64,000 nt of DNA, from contig JAQWSK010000006.1 in assembly GCA_029243245.1 (NCBI GenBank), positions 1 to 64,000 of the forward strand, read 5' to 3'. Positions within the stretch are counted from its first letter, which is position 1; every line of letters starts with the position of its first letter. A program made the translations under genes and the position numbers. The notes under the pieces were generated by a model. It was not told the origin of the DNA, did no database searches, and was given only the letters and a program-made list of their open reading frames with translations. The DNA is from Flavobacteriaceae bacterium (GTDB lineage: Bacteria > Bacteroidota > Bacteroidia > Flavobacteriales > Flavobacteriaceae). Positions 34,198-43,358 of this stretch are shown in pieces.

Positions 34198-34980
34198 TTA
34201 TTTCCCTTTAAAGTTTGGTTTTCTTTTCTCTACAAATGCAGTTACTCCTTCTTTTAAATCGTAGCTTTTAAAAGCTAAAACTTGTCGCTGAGCCTCAAAA
34301 GCAATGGTACTATCTAAATCATTATTCATTGAATGAACAATATCTTCTTTTGTTATTCTAATGGCTAAAGTTGGTCTTTTTGCTAATTCTTTAGCCCAAT
34401 TAATGGCATCATTTACAATTTCATCATTCTCAACTATTTTATTGGTCAAGCCTAATTCTAAACATTGCTGACCCATAACTTTTTTCCCACTTATTGCAAT
34501 TTCAAATGCCTTACTGTATCCAACTTGTCTAGAAAGAAGCCAGCTTGCTCCACCATCTGGGCCTAAACCAATATTTATAAAGGCATATAAAATTGCGCTT
34601 TTATCACTCATTACTCTTAGGTCACAGGCTAATGCAAAAGCAGCTCCAACTCCAGCTGCTGTGCCATTAATTGCTCCTATTATTGGTTTATTCAAATTGA
34701 AAAATTGACGCATTAAGGGTTGGTATTGATCTATTATATAATCCCTTCTTTGTTCAGGAGTAACTTCTTGTCCAAAAACTGACATATCAGCTCCCGCACA
34801 AAATCCTTTTCCTGCACCGGTCAAAACAATTGCTCTAACAGATTCATCCTCTTTTGCTCTATTAAGAGATTCAGAAATTCCATCCACTAGGTCTTGATTT
34901 ACAGCATTGTATCGATCAGGTCGATTTAATGTAATTACTGCGACACCTGCAGATATATCATATAATACGGTTCTTTCCAT
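34198..34980 (-). CDS. Enoyl-CoA hydratase/isomerase, PaaG-like
   Basis: 260 residues, crotonase fold. Oxyanion loop GKGFCAGADMS (58–67) and GTAAGVGAAFALACD. The first catalytic Glu of normal hydratases is replaced, while IGLGPDGGASWLLSR keeps an Asp (142), the single catalytic acid of PaaG-type isomerases. It may thus move double bonds rather than simply hydrate. Four bases separate it from the MaoC gene upstream. Confidence 0.85.
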   Translation of the reverse strand: MERTVLYDISAGVAVITLNRPDRYNAVNQDLVDGISESLNRAKEDESVRAIVLTGAGKGFCAGADMSVFGQEVTPEQRRDYIIDQYQPLMRQFFNLNKPIIGAINGTAAGVGAAFALACDLRVMSDKSAILYAFINIGLGPDGGASWLLSRQVGYSKAFEIAISGKKVMGQQCLELGLTNKIVENDEIVNDAINWAKELAKRPTLAIRITKEDIVHSMNNDLDSTIAFEAQRQVLAFKSYDLKEGVTAFVEKRKPNFKGK

Positions 34981-34983
34981 AAT

Positions 34984-35469
34984 TTATTTTTTATATGCAA
35001 GAGCTAAAAACTCTGCTATACATGCAGGTTTGTTTTGTCCCTCAAGTTCAATTACTACTTTCATTTTATATTTAGCACCATTTTCTTTAGCATCAAATCC
35101 CATTAGTGATACTCTTCCTCTATACCTTGATCCGGAAGTGGTCGCATTAGTAAATCTTACTTTATCTAAGCCATAATTAAGAACCATTCCTACATTATTA
35201 AGCTCATAAGTGTCAAACATTATTTTAGAACACATTGATAGCATTAAAAATCCATGAGCTATGGTTGTTTTGTATGGTGATTCTTTTTCGCATTTTTCTT
35301 TATCAATGTGAATCCATTGATGATCTTCTGTTGCATCAGCAAAGGTGTTTATTCGATCTTGATTCATTGAATACCAATTCGTAAGCCCAATTTCTTTACC
35401 TAAAAATCCTTCAAGTTCATCGATAGAATTAAATTTAGATTTGTACGCGTTATTAGTTTTTGATTCCAT
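34984..35469 (-). CDS. MaoC-like (R)-specific enoyl-CoA hydratase
   Basis: 161 residues, a single hot-dog domain. The hydratase-2 motif is FADATEDHQWIHIDKEKC with Asp49 and His54, followed by TTIAHGFLMLSM. It hydrates trans-2-enoyl-CoA to (R)-3-hydroxyacyl-CoA. Placed between the crotonase and the SDR gene, it gives the cluster a second hydratase of opposite stereochemistry, which fits unusual or branched acyl chains. Confidence 0.85.
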   Translation of the reverse strand: MESKTNNAYKSKFNSIDELEGFLGKEIGLTNWYSMNQDRINTFADATEDHQWIHIDKEKCEKESPYKTTIAHGFLMLSMCSKIMFDTYELNNVGMVLNYGLDKVRFTNATTSGSRYRGRVSLMGFDAKENGAKYKMKVVIELEGQNKPACIAEFLALAYKK

Positions 35470-35480
35470 AATAATATATT

Positions 35481-36251
35481 TTAAATAGTCATATGACCTC
35501 CATCAGCAGTATAAATTCCACCCGTAGAATAACTTCCAGCTGATGAAGCTAAATAAATGGCTAAGCCACTCATTTCAATAGGCTCTGCAACTCTTCCCGC
35601 GGGAAGTCGGTTTTTAACCTGGTCTAGTAATGCTTCGTTTTGCCATAAAGCTGAACTAAACTTTGTTTTGATTAGACCTGGACAGATTGCATTTGAGCGA
35701 ATACCGTGTTTGCCCCATTCTTTTGCTTGTACTTGAGTAAGCATTATTACAGCAGCTTTGGTCACACTGTAAATTCCTAGTCCAAGGCTAGGTTTCAACC
35801 CCTCAACACTTGCAATATTAATTATTGATCCATTTTTATCTTTTTTTAAAAATGGAAAACACAAGTTACTTAAGTCAAAAATAGATTTAACATTTACATT
35901 CAACATTTTATCATAGATCTCACTACTCATGTTCTCAATAGTATCATAAACAGGGTTGATGGCTGCATTATTAACTAAAATGTCTATTTTTCCATAAGAA
36001 TCCAGAGTCTTTTGAACTAGATTTTTTCTCTGATTCTCATCACCAACGTGACAGGATTGCCCTAAGGCAGTCAGTCCCTCTTTTTTAAATTGATTTGCAA
36101 CAGAATCTACTGCATTTTGATCTCTACTGCTTAAAACAACTTTAGCACCATGTTCAGCTAAACCCCTTGCGATAGCGAGTCCAATACCCTTGCTAGAGCC
36201 TGTTATTATTGCAACCTTACCTTCTAATTCAAATAAGTTTCGTGTATTCAT
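35481..36251 (-). CDS. Short-chain dehydrogenase (hydroxyacyl-CoA type)
   Basis: 256 residues from the chosen ATG at 36251. The frame continues upstream to 36290, but that part overlaps the previous gene and adds residues without SDR character, while MNTRNLFELEGKVAII is the normal SDR start. Motifs: TGSSKGIG, NNAA, and the catalytic Ser…Tyr-x3-Lys in IASVEGLK and YSVTKAA. The C-terminus YSTGGIYTADGGHMTI is typical of fatty-acid or steroid SDRs. It is probably an NAD(P)-dependent 3-hydroxyacyl-CoA or alcohol dehydrogenase in the pathway. Confidence 0.85.
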   Translation of the reverse strand: MNTRNLFELEGKVAIITGSSKGIGLAIARGLAEHGAKVVLSSRDQNAVDSVANQFKKEGLTALGQSCHVGDENQRKNLVQKTLDSYGKIDILVNNAAINPVYDTIENMSSEIYDKMLNVNVKSIFDLSNLCFPFLKKDKNGSIINIASVEGLKPSLGLGIYSVTKAAVIMLTQVQAKEWGKHGIRSNAICPGLIKTKFSSALWQNEALLDQVKNRLPAGRVAEPIEMSGLAIYLASSAGSYSTGGIYTADGGHMTI

Positions 36252-36261
36252 ATATTTAAAA

Positions 36262-37005
36262 TTACATTGGCATCGCTCCTCCATTTGCATGAAGAGTTAT
36301 TCCGTTAATAAACCCTGCTTCTTTTGAAGCTAAAAACAAATAACAATAGCCCATATCTTCGGGTGTTCCAATTCGTCCAACAGGTATTTGAGCAATTCCA
36401 GCTTTAATTATTTCTTCTGGCATAGAATCTGACATTACAGATTTAATAAGTCCAGGAGCTACTGCGTTTACTGTTACTCCAAACCTTCCTACTTCTTTAC
36501 ATAGAGCTCGAGTAAATCCTGAAACACCTGCTTTAGTTGCCGCATAATTAGCTTGTCCAAAAGCCCCTTGAAATCCATTAATCGATGATGCAGAAATAAT
36601 CCTACCATAACCTGCTTCTCTCATATGTGGAAGAACAGCCTGAGAAGTAACAAAAAGAGCATTAAGATTTATATTAATTACTGTATTCCATTCTTCAGAA
36701 GACATCTTCAAAAAAGATCGGTCACGAATAACACCTGCATTGTTTATTAAAATATCTATTTTTCCATATTTTGAAATAATTTCTTCAACTGCAGTTCCCA
36801 CACTTTCAGCACTAGTAATATCAACCTTTTGAAAAAATATCGCCCCTTCTTCAGAAGAAATTCGATTTGCGGTTTCTTTTCCTGAATCAAGCACATCCCA
36901 TAGAGCAACAGTTGCTCCTGCCTTACAAAAAACTTCACATATTCCTTCCCCAATACCTCTGGCTCCACCAGTAATAATAGCTATCTGACCTTCTAAACTA
37001 TACAT
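36262..37005 (-). CDS. FabG-like 3-oxoacyl reductase/3-hydroxyacyl-CoA dehydrogenase
   Basis: 247 residues. TGGARGIG (12–19), NNAG, Ser in SASSINGFQG and NYAATKAG active site; it ends NGITLHANGGAMPM. The FabG/PhaB group reduces or oxidises 3-keto/3-hydroxyacyl thioesters. It is the first gene of the eight-gene minus-strand cluster. A TATATTTG promoter box lies about 210 bp upstream. Confidence 0.85.
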   Translation of the reverse strand: MYSLEGQIAIITGGARGIGEGICEVFCKAGATVALWDVLDSGKETANRISSEEGAIFFQKVDITSAESVGTAVEEIISKYGKIDILINNAGVIRDRSFLKMSSEEWNTVININLNALFVTSQAVLPHMREAGYGRIISASSINGFQGAFGQANYAATKAGVSGFTRALCKEVGRFGVTVNAVAPGLIKSVMSDSMPEEIIKAGIAQIPVGRIGTPEDMGYCYLFLASKEAGFINGITLHANGGAMPM

Positions 37006-37214
37006 GTTATTTGATTTTTAATTTATATTAAATTATACAACTACTTTATTTAAGTTCCTTCCCATACATAAAGAACCCTTGTATTCAATTTCCGAAGTTA
37101 GCCAATTTGTTTGATCTATTAAGTCTATGAAATTACATAATGTGTTTGATTAGCAAAGAAGTCATATAGACTAATAGTCTTAGGTTAAAACTTTTAAATT
37201 AAATTTTTTTAAAA

Positions 37215-37222
37215 CAAATATA
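37215..37222 (-). promoter_or_regulatory. -7 promoter element TATATTTG for the acyl-CoA cluster
   Basis: The minus strand reads TATATTTG, the same octamer as for atpD, hup and mutY. It is 210 bp from the first gene, implying a long leader, or an additional closer promoter I do not see. Confidence 0.4.
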
Positions 37223-37315
37223 AGATACTATAATATTAAAATAATTTGTATTCAACATACAAAAATTAAAATTTTACATAGTGAAATATAGGCTTCACAA
37301 AGCAATACATGAATT

Positions 37316-37481
37316 ATCCCCATGCATACAATCCATCATCAAAAACCATTTCATGAACATTTATATAGAATAATTCTTCCGAAAGAAGCCACACAATAGA
37401 TTGAACTACTTCTTTGGGTAAGTCTTTAATAGGTAATCGTATTTGTGTGCTGAATGCTAGAACAAGCAATTGCTTATACAT
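37316..37481 (-). pseudogene. Short-chain dehydrogenase C-terminal relic
   Basis: About 55 codons on the minus strand. Residues 15–54 follow the SDR C-terminal pattern: a Leu-Pro-Ile-Lys-Asp-Leu-Pro-Lys-Glu-Val stretch (usually R-L-G-x-P-E-E-V), VWLLSEE, a Tyr-Ile-x3-Glu strand and DDGLYAW (usually V-D-G-G). The Rossmann half, active site and proper stop are missing. It is the remnant of a third SDR gene of the cluster. Confidence 0.6.
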
Positions 37482-37590
37482 ATTGTTGTAGCTAGTTTTA
37501 TTATTTATTTTAATATGAATAAAAGTGGAAAAGCTTAATTATTAGATTCTATCAAGTCTTTAATATGATTAACAACACACTTCCAAAATC

Positions 37591-37619
37591 AGAAAGAGCA
37601 ACAACCCGTTGCTCTTTCT
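37591..37619 (-). terminator. Terminator of the TonB receptor gene
   Basis: AGAAAGAGCAAC (37591–37602) pairs perfectly over 12 bp with GTTGCTCTTTCT (37608–37619), loop 5 nt. On the minus strand it is followed by GATTTTGG, a weak U-tract. It lies about 60 nt after the receptor stop. Confidence 0.75.
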
Positions 37620-37681
37620 ATTCCATTTTCTACGCCTAAGATATAAAAAGGGCGACTTTGTTTTCAGTATTGTATACTGTA

Positions 37682-40600
37682 TTAGAAATTAAATCCTGCT
37701 TTTAATATTACTGTTCTCTCAATAATTGGCATGCCTGGATATGCTCTATATTTTTGATCGAATAAATTAGTTGCAGCTAAATCAAGTTGGATTTTTCCAA
37801 ATTTTCTTCCAATACTAAAGTCAACAAGATTTTTTTCATCTGTAACACCAGAAAAGAAAGATCCTTGACTGGCTTCAAAAGAATCATCATGTTGGAACGA
37901 AAGACTTGCTCTAAATCCATTATCTCCAGTCAATCTAGCTCCCATTCTATATTTCCATAGTGGAGCGTTTAAATGAGATGCGAAAAGTAATCCATCATCT
38001 CCATACTCCCCTGGAGTCCATACGTTTTGACTTAACCATGAAGCATTATACCAAAGAGTTAAATTTTTAGAGGCCATGTAATCAATGGAAATATCCGCAC
38101 CATAGTGACTTCTTTCAGCATTATCATAAGAACGATATCCTGCAGAAACGTGAGTCATCCCATCGCCTTGAGGAACTCGGTCTGATTCTACTGAACCCAT
38201 AGCTTGAAACGAATAAGTGCCGTCTGGTTGTAACACCCCTCCTCCGAGTTGAGCTAAGCCATCACCTCCTTGTGCATAGGCTCCTCCAGCAAAAGCAGCT
38301 AATCCAGCAATTGCTGGGGCAGCGTTATCAGCTAGTGCAGCAGGTAATGCTCCTGCAACACCTGGTGCAAGGTTAGCGGCTAGTGCAGGTCCAATACTAG
38401 CAGCATAGGTTCCATCAATAGTTGTTTGTAATGGTGGAAGCGCAGTAGCACCTAGACCAAATGCAATCATCTCAGCCTCAGATAATCCAGAAGCAGAAAT
38501 TCCTTCCATTGTATATCCAAAGCCTGCTAATCCAGTTGCTATTTGTTGATATGTTGCAGTTGCTCCATCTACAACAGCCGCAAGGGTTCCTGCTTCAATT
38601 ATTGCTGTTACAGCTGCAGTGACTCCTGCTGTTACAGCTGGTGTAATTGCTTGAATAACACCAGGGGCAACTAAAGCGGCAACATCTTCTCCTACTTGAG
38701 CACCGTAGGCCGCCGTGTCAAAACCACTTAAACCAAATGTAGGTCCAAGTGCAGTGAATGTAGTAAATCCTTTACGGTTATAGCTATATACATCTAATCC
38801 TATTGCCCATTTATCTTCTATTAAGCCTTTATATCCAACTTCCCAAGTTTCTACAGTTCCTATCCTAGCCTTACCCGCGTCAGTTGCATAATCCATATTT
38901 GCGTTATCAAATAAGTTGTATCCACGGAAGTCTCCATTAAAACCTGCAGGATCAGGTCCTCCAGCAGCGTTATAACTGTTTAAAACCGATTCAAGTATAG
39001 GAGCAAAAGGCGCCAATGAAAATCCATCATAACCTAAAGCAGCATTTGGAACAGATAAAGCTGCAACAGCTCCTGCTGCTGATAAAGCTCCAACAGCTGT
39101 AGTTGTAACTATATTAGGCAACCCTGGAGTTGCAATAGGTAAACTAGCGCCTAAACCTGCTAGCTCAAACACTTGATCAGCAACTGGAGCAAAGTTTTGA
39201 GGTAAAATTTGACCCGCTAACCATACATCATATACTCCTGGTGCAAGGGTAAGAACTGGAAAATCAATATATGTTTGAAGAGCAGATGGACCAAAAGTTG
39301 CTATACTGTATGAAGCACGAAATGAATTCCTTGGATCTGGTTTGAAAACAAGAGCAACCTTAGGAGCAAATTTTCCTTTGTCTATAAAATTAATCTTATC
39401 ATACCTACCTGTATAAGTAAGGCTGAGTTGATCAGTAAGAGTAGATTTTCCTTGAAGATAAACACCAGATATCAAGAAGTCATCATCATCATCTTGTCTA
39501 CCATAAAGAGTTTTTTCAGAATCGGATCCATTATTACGATAATCAAATCCAGCTATAAATTCCGAATTAAGTGATGGAATTTCAAAGTTGTATTGAACTT
39601 GCGTTTCAAATGCAGTACGCTTAGCTACTTGACGGAAACCTGTTCCATATAAGAAAGTAGGATTTTCATCATCCCCACCATTATTTTTACTATAGTATGC
39701 ATTCATGAACCAGTTACCTGATGTCAAACGAGCCTGAGCCCACATATCAGTTCCTTGGGTTACACCATATCCTTGAGAGTTAAAAAATAATCCTCCTCCA
39801 TTGTTCAAACCAGCAGCTATATGACCTGTAGTTTTGGCACTTGGACGAAACTCCATATGAGCATTAAAAGAATAGCTTGAGTATTCATTAAGTAGTGGAT
39901 TCCCATCACCATCCGGATCTAAATCAGCTGGACCTAAAAGTTGAGCTCCAGTTTGAGATCCATCTACATATCCCTCAGCGCTAATAACTGGCTGAGAAAC
40001 AGTATTAGAAAGCTTGCTAATGGTTTCAGCATCAGCAAAAGGATCTAGTTTAAATTCATCCCCTTTAGCATATCTTGCGTTTATTTTCCATCCAAAAGTT
40101 CCATCAGAATTGGACTGTGCATGACGAATTGCTCCACCCGTCCTGGCTTGAGTCCCAGCAAATACCTCAGCTGAAGTTCCTGGATGATCAATTGCACTTT
40201 TTGATAAAAAATGAACTACACCTGAAGTAACATTTGGCCCATACAGTGCGCCAGCTGGCCCTCTAACAACTTCTATTTGTTTTATATCAAGATTAGATAA
40301 CCCCGATTGATATGATAAGAAAGTTCCTGCAGAAGGTGTTACCATAAATCTGTAATCTAACATTACAAATGTACTTGTTCCAAAAACACCTGAACCAGCT
40401 CGCATCTCAAAATTTAGAGACTGGGCTGACTGTTGCTGCATTTGAACTCCAGGAACATTAACCAATTGGGAAACAGGGTCCTGAACATAAGGAGAGTTTT
40501 GAATATCTGCACTATTTATTATTGTAACAGAAGCAGGTGAATCTTGTACACTTTCTGGTCTACGAGAGGCAGAAACGACAATTTCATCTAATTTGGTTCC

Positions 40601-40900
40601 AGAAGCTAATGTTACATTAACTGATTGATCAGAATTAGAAATTTCTATGGATTGAGTTCCAAATCCAACAGAGCTAACAGTTATATTAAAAGGTAAAGCT
40701 TGATTAGTTGTAATTGAATAATTTCCATCGAAGTCTGAATTTGTACCTTCAGTAGTTCCTTGAATTACTATGTTTACACCAGGTATAGGTTCGTTGTTTT
40801 CATCAACTACTACCCCGCTAATTGTATTTTGCGCTATGGCTAAAGGTGCAATTAATAAAAATGTAAAGGTGAAAATAATCTTAATAAAAGTTGTTCTCAT
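37682..40900 (-). CDS. TonB-dependent outer-membrane receptor with Ala-rich insertions
   Basis: 1,072 residues. Signal peptide (1–23), a carboxypeptidase-regulatory-like domain (about 25–105, ISGVVVDENNEPIPGVNI), plug domain (about 110–235, QIEVVRGPAGALYGPN), then the beta barrel ending VILKAGFNF. Two insertions, at about residues 553–635 and 733–885, are dominated by Ala, Gly, Pro and Val and are unlike barrel strands; the DNA there reaches about 53% G+C in a typical 60-nt line, far above neighbours. They are probably extracellular loops. No SusD partner follows, so it is a stand-alone importer, plausibly of a lipid-like substrate used by the adjacent acyl-CoA cluster. Confidence 0.85.
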   Translation of the reverse strand: MRTTFIKIIFTFTFLLIAPLAIAQNTISGVVVDENNEPIPGVNIVIQGTTEGTNSDFDGNYSITTNQALPFNITVSSVGFGTQSIEISNSDQSVNVTLASGTKLDEIVVSASRRPESVQDSPASVTIINSADIQNSPYVQDPVSQLVNVPGVQMQQQSAQSLNFEMRAGSGVFGTSTFVMLDYRFMVTPSAGTFLSYQSGLSNLDIKQIEVVRGPAGALYGPNVTSGVVHFLSKSAIDHPGTSAEVFAGTQARTGGAIRHAQSNSDGTFGWKINARYAKGDEFKLDPFADAETISKLSNTVSQPVISAEGYVDGSQTGAQLLGPADLDPDGDGNPLLNEYSSYSFNAHMEFRPSAKTTGHIAAGLNNGGGLFFNSQGYGVTQGTDMWAQARLTSGNWFMNAYYSKNNGGDDENPTFLYGTGFRQVAKRTAFETQVQYNFEIPSLNSEFIAGFDYRNNGSDSEKTLYGRQDDDDDFLISGVYLQGKSTLTDQLSLTYTGRYDKINFIDKGKFAPKVALVFKPDPRNSFRASYSIATFGPSALQTYIDFPVLTLAPGVYDVWLAGQILPQNFAPVADQVFELAGLGASLPIATPGLPNIVTTTAVGALSAAGAVAALSVPNAALGYDGFSLAPFAPILESVLNSYNAAGGPDPAGFNGDFRGYNLFDNANMDYATDAGKARIGTVETWEVGYKGLIEDKWAIGLDVYSYNRKGFTTFTALGPTFGLSGFDTAAYGAQVGEDVAALVAPGVIQAITPAVTAGVTAAVTAIIEAGTLAAVVDGATATYQQIATGLAGFGYTMEGISASGLSEAEMIAFGLGATALPPLQTTIDGTYAASIGPALAANLAPGVAGALPAALADNAAPAIAGLAAFAGGAYAQGGDGLAQLGGGVLQPDGTYSFQAMGSVESDRVPQGDGMTHVSAGYRSYDNAERSHYGADISIDYMASKNLTLWYNASWLSQNVWTPGEYGDDGLLFASHLNAPLWKYRMGARLTGDNGFRASLSFQHDDSFEASQGSFFSGVTDEKNLVDFSIGRKFGKIQLDLAATNLFDQKYRAYPGMPIIERTVILKAGFNF

Positions 40901-41400
40901 GATTTATTTATATAAAGTTTGATTTATGTTTACGATAAAAAAATAAGTATCCTATCTGTATTATTAGTTTTAAAATGGTTCGGGCACATCATGGCCCGAT
41001 TTGTGAATATAGTATTTTTTAGCGTTCAAATGAAATTTTAAATACTTTTTTACATGTTAAATTGAAGATGAAGAATAGTTAACTTCATGAATTACAAGGG
41101 TTTGTTCATTAATTTCATTTAATCTATATAATCTTGATACGGAAAAAATTTATTGCTTTAATATGTTGTTTTTGAGATTTTAGATTAAATTCCAAAACCT
41201 GAGTGAAATAAAAAAAAATTGAAAAATAGCATCTTTGATACCTTGAGACGCAAAACCAAAACCCTTAAAATGTTTTAATCCTTTTAAATAGTTTCACTGG
41301 CTTTTGTAAGTTTTATTTATGGTGGGAGGTTAAATTATTTATAAATTAATATTCATTATACAAATTTTATTAATATTTTAGTGTTTCGAATACAATACTT
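40901..41400. other. 500-nt divergent promoter region, TonB receptor / TetR
   Basis: No gene seen on either strand. A GC-rich hairpin TCGGGC/GCCCGA (40980–40985 with 40994–40999) lies 80–100 nt upstream of the receptor start, in its leader. The rest is strongly AT-rich. It should hold the receptor promoter and the target of the TetR regulator, but I cannot identify a convincing operator. Confidence 0.4.
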
Positions 41401-42042
41401 TTGTTAGAAGCACTAAATAAAACTAAAAAAAAAATCTTACTAACCTCTATCACCTTGTTTAATGAAAGAGGCTTATTTAATGTTCTGAATCAAGAAATTG
41501 CAAAAGGCTCTGGTATTAGTCTAAGTAATTTTAATTACCATTTTGCTACAAAAAAAGATTTAGTACTCTTTGTTTGTAAATACATAGGGTATGTTTTAAA
41601 CAACAGAATAGCTGAAAACAAACTTCTTGTTGATGATTCAACTCCTTTAGAGGTGGCTAGAATCTATTTAGAATTTGAAAAAGAATTTCAATTTTTTTAT
41701 CTAGACACTCACAATATTATCCAATCTTATGAAGTCCTAGGCAAAGAACTGGAATTTCAAATCCATAAATCAGTTATGTTAATAAAGAATATGATCTATG
41801 TTGCGGTAGGAAAAGGTGATATGGTTCATGGCCCTGGAATAATTGAGGAGACCTATGAAAAACTCTCCAATCAAATATGGATGACTTGTCACTTTTGGTA
41901 CGCTCAATCACATTTTAAAAATGAAAAACAAAACATAGTAAGTAAAGGCCTCGATGCGTGTTATGAACTTTTATCACCATACTTGAGCCCTAAAGGAATT
42001 GAAAAATATAAAACATTTTTAGATTTACATAAAAAAATTTAA
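41401..42042 (+). CDS. TetR-family transcriptional regulator
   Basis: 213 residues. N-terminal helix-turn-helix (about 10–55): KKILLTSITLFNERGLFNVLNQEIAKGSGISLSNFNYHFATKKDLVLFV, the normal TetR DNA-binding pattern with the Y/NYHF box. The C-terminal ligand domain has no named relative. The frame opens with TTG at 41401. Divergent from the TonB receptor and the acyl-CoA cluster, it is the obvious candidate regulator, perhaps sensing an acyl-CoA as FadR-like TetR proteins do. Confidence 0.8.
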   Translation: MLEALNKTKKKILLTSITLFNERGLFNVLNQEIAKGSGISLSNFNYHFATKKDLVLFVCKYIGYVLNNRIAENKLLVDDSTPLEVARIYLEFEKEFQFFYLDTHNIIQSYEVLGKELEFQIHKSVMLIKNMIYVAVGKGDMVHGPGIIEETYEKLSNQIWMTCHFWYAQSHFKNEKQNIVSKGLDACYELLSPYLSPKGIEKYKTFLDLHKKI

Positions 42043-42044
42043 TC

Positions 42045-42185
42045 ATGAGAGAAGCAATCATTGTTTCAACAGCAAGGACAACCATAGGAAAAGAATATAG
42101 AGGATCATATGACATTTCCAATGATCCTCAACTAGGGGGATTGATAATTATAAAACCCATCGAAAGAGATGGTAAGAATCTATGA
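42045..42185 (+). pseudogene. Thiolase N-terminal relic
   Basis: ATG at 42045, TGA at 42183–42185, 46 codons. The first about 22 residues, MREAIIVSTARTTIGKEYRG, are the N-terminus of an acetyl-CoA acyltransferase (usual form REAVIVSxARTPIGKxxRG). After that similarity fades and the catalytic Cys/His regions are absent. It begins two bases after the TetR stop and overlaps the acyltransferase start (ATGA), so the relic is still within the operon. It is probably the cluster's own thiolase, lost by internal deletion. Confidence 0.75.
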
Positions 42186-43222
42186 GAAATCCTATTTACT
42201 TTGGCATTAGATCGATAATGCAAATTGGGTTCTATTTTTACTTTAAAAAAATTACTGTTTACGGTAAAGAAAAAATTCCAAAAAATGGAGGGGTAATATT
42301 ATCTCCCAATCATCAAAATGGTGTTATTGACCCTTTTGTTGTAGGAGTAAAACATGGTGGTGTTATAACATCCTTGACTCGTTCAGATGTGTTTGGCGGA
42401 ATTTTGCACAGGCTATTTACAGCTATGAAAATGGTTCCTGTTTATAGAATTAAAGATGGTTATGGAAGTTTAAAAAATAATGATGCTGTTTTTGAAAAAT
42501 GTTACAAACTATTAGGAGGCAAACAAACTGTTCAAATTTTTTCTGAAGGGAGACAGCATGAAAATTATTTTTTGATTCCCATATCAAAAGGGAGTAGTAG
42601 GCTTGCGTTAACAGCTCAAAAAAAATATCCGAATCAGAACATATATATGATGCCAATAGGTATTAATTATAGTAATCGAAGAAATCCTCTAGCGTTTATT
42701 CATTTAGTTTATGGAGATCCGTTGCTTATAAAAGATTATATGGACGACAGTATTTCAGAGGTTAAACAAATAAATAATATAAGAGACTCTTTAGAGGCAA
42801 GGATGAAATTATGCTTATGGATTCCTGATAAAAATGAAGATTATTCAAAGCAATGTTCTATGATCAGAGATTTGAAAGGGAAAGAATCTTTTAAAGAAAT
42901 CAGGGATAAGCTTAGTGGGGTCAAAGAATTTAAAGAACTAAAATCATTAACATTTATTCAAAAAATAATTGGTAGTATTGGTTATATTTTGAACGCTCCA
43001 GTATTGATTATTACGAAATGGGTACTGTCTAAATTTAAGGATAAAGTTTATTATAGCACTGTAAAATTTTATTGCGGCCTCTTTTTACTACCAATATGGT
43101 GGATAATTATACTATTTTCTGTGTCTTTTATAAAAATAGAATATTCAATAACAACTGTTATTACAGCGATTATATGTTTATATATAAGACAAAACAATCA
43201 AAATATAATTTATAATAAATAA
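42182..43222 (+). CDS. PlsC-like glycerolipid acyltransferase
   Basis: 346 residues. Acyltransferase motif NHQNGVIDPF (His44, Asp50; the H-x5-D form common in Bacteroidota), then FSEGRQHE (E-G-R motif II). The C-terminal 90 residues contain two hydrophobic segments and anchor it in the membrane. It moves an acyl group to a glycerol or phosphate lipid, as in 1-acylglycerol-3-phosphate acyltransferase. Its start overlaps the thiolase relic by four bases. Confidence 0.8.
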   Translation: MRNPIYFGIRSIMQIGFYFYFKKITVYGKEKIPKNGGVILSPNHQNGVIDPFVVGVKHGGVITSLTRSDVFGGILHRLFTAMKMVPVYRIKDGYGSLKNNDAVFEKCYKLLGGKQTVQIFSEGRQHENYFLIPISKGSSRLALTAQKKYPNQNIYMMPIGINYSNRRNPLAFIHLVYGDPLLIKDYMDDSISEVKQINNIRDSLEARMKLCLWIPDKNEDYSKQCSMIRDLKGKESFKEIRDKLSGVKEFKELKSLTFIQKIIGSIGYILNAPVLIITKWVLSKFKDKVYYSTVKFYCGLFLLPIWWIIILFSVSFIKIEYSITTVITAIICLYIRQNNQNIIYNK

Positions 43223-43358
43223 AAATTATATTATATACTATATTACATTCATTTTAGTTAAATATTATCATTCTTTATAATTAAAATCTATAATAAATAA
43301 AATATTAATAATAAAAATTTATACTTATTAATAAATCTAGTCTTTGTAAATTTGTTAA

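Larger units (their letters stand above)
37006..37681. other. 676-nt gap between fatty-acid cluster and TonB receptor
   Basis: It contains a promoter box for the cluster (37215–37222), a decayed SDR C-terminus (37316–37481) and the terminator of the TonB receptor gene (37591–37619). The remainder is AT-rich with no open frame I can support. Confidence 0.6.

Noticed and set aside
36252-36290. Longer N-terminus for the second SDR gene
   Set aside because: It would overlap the previous gene by 29 nt and adds residues not found in SDRs; the ATG at 36251 begins at the normal position.
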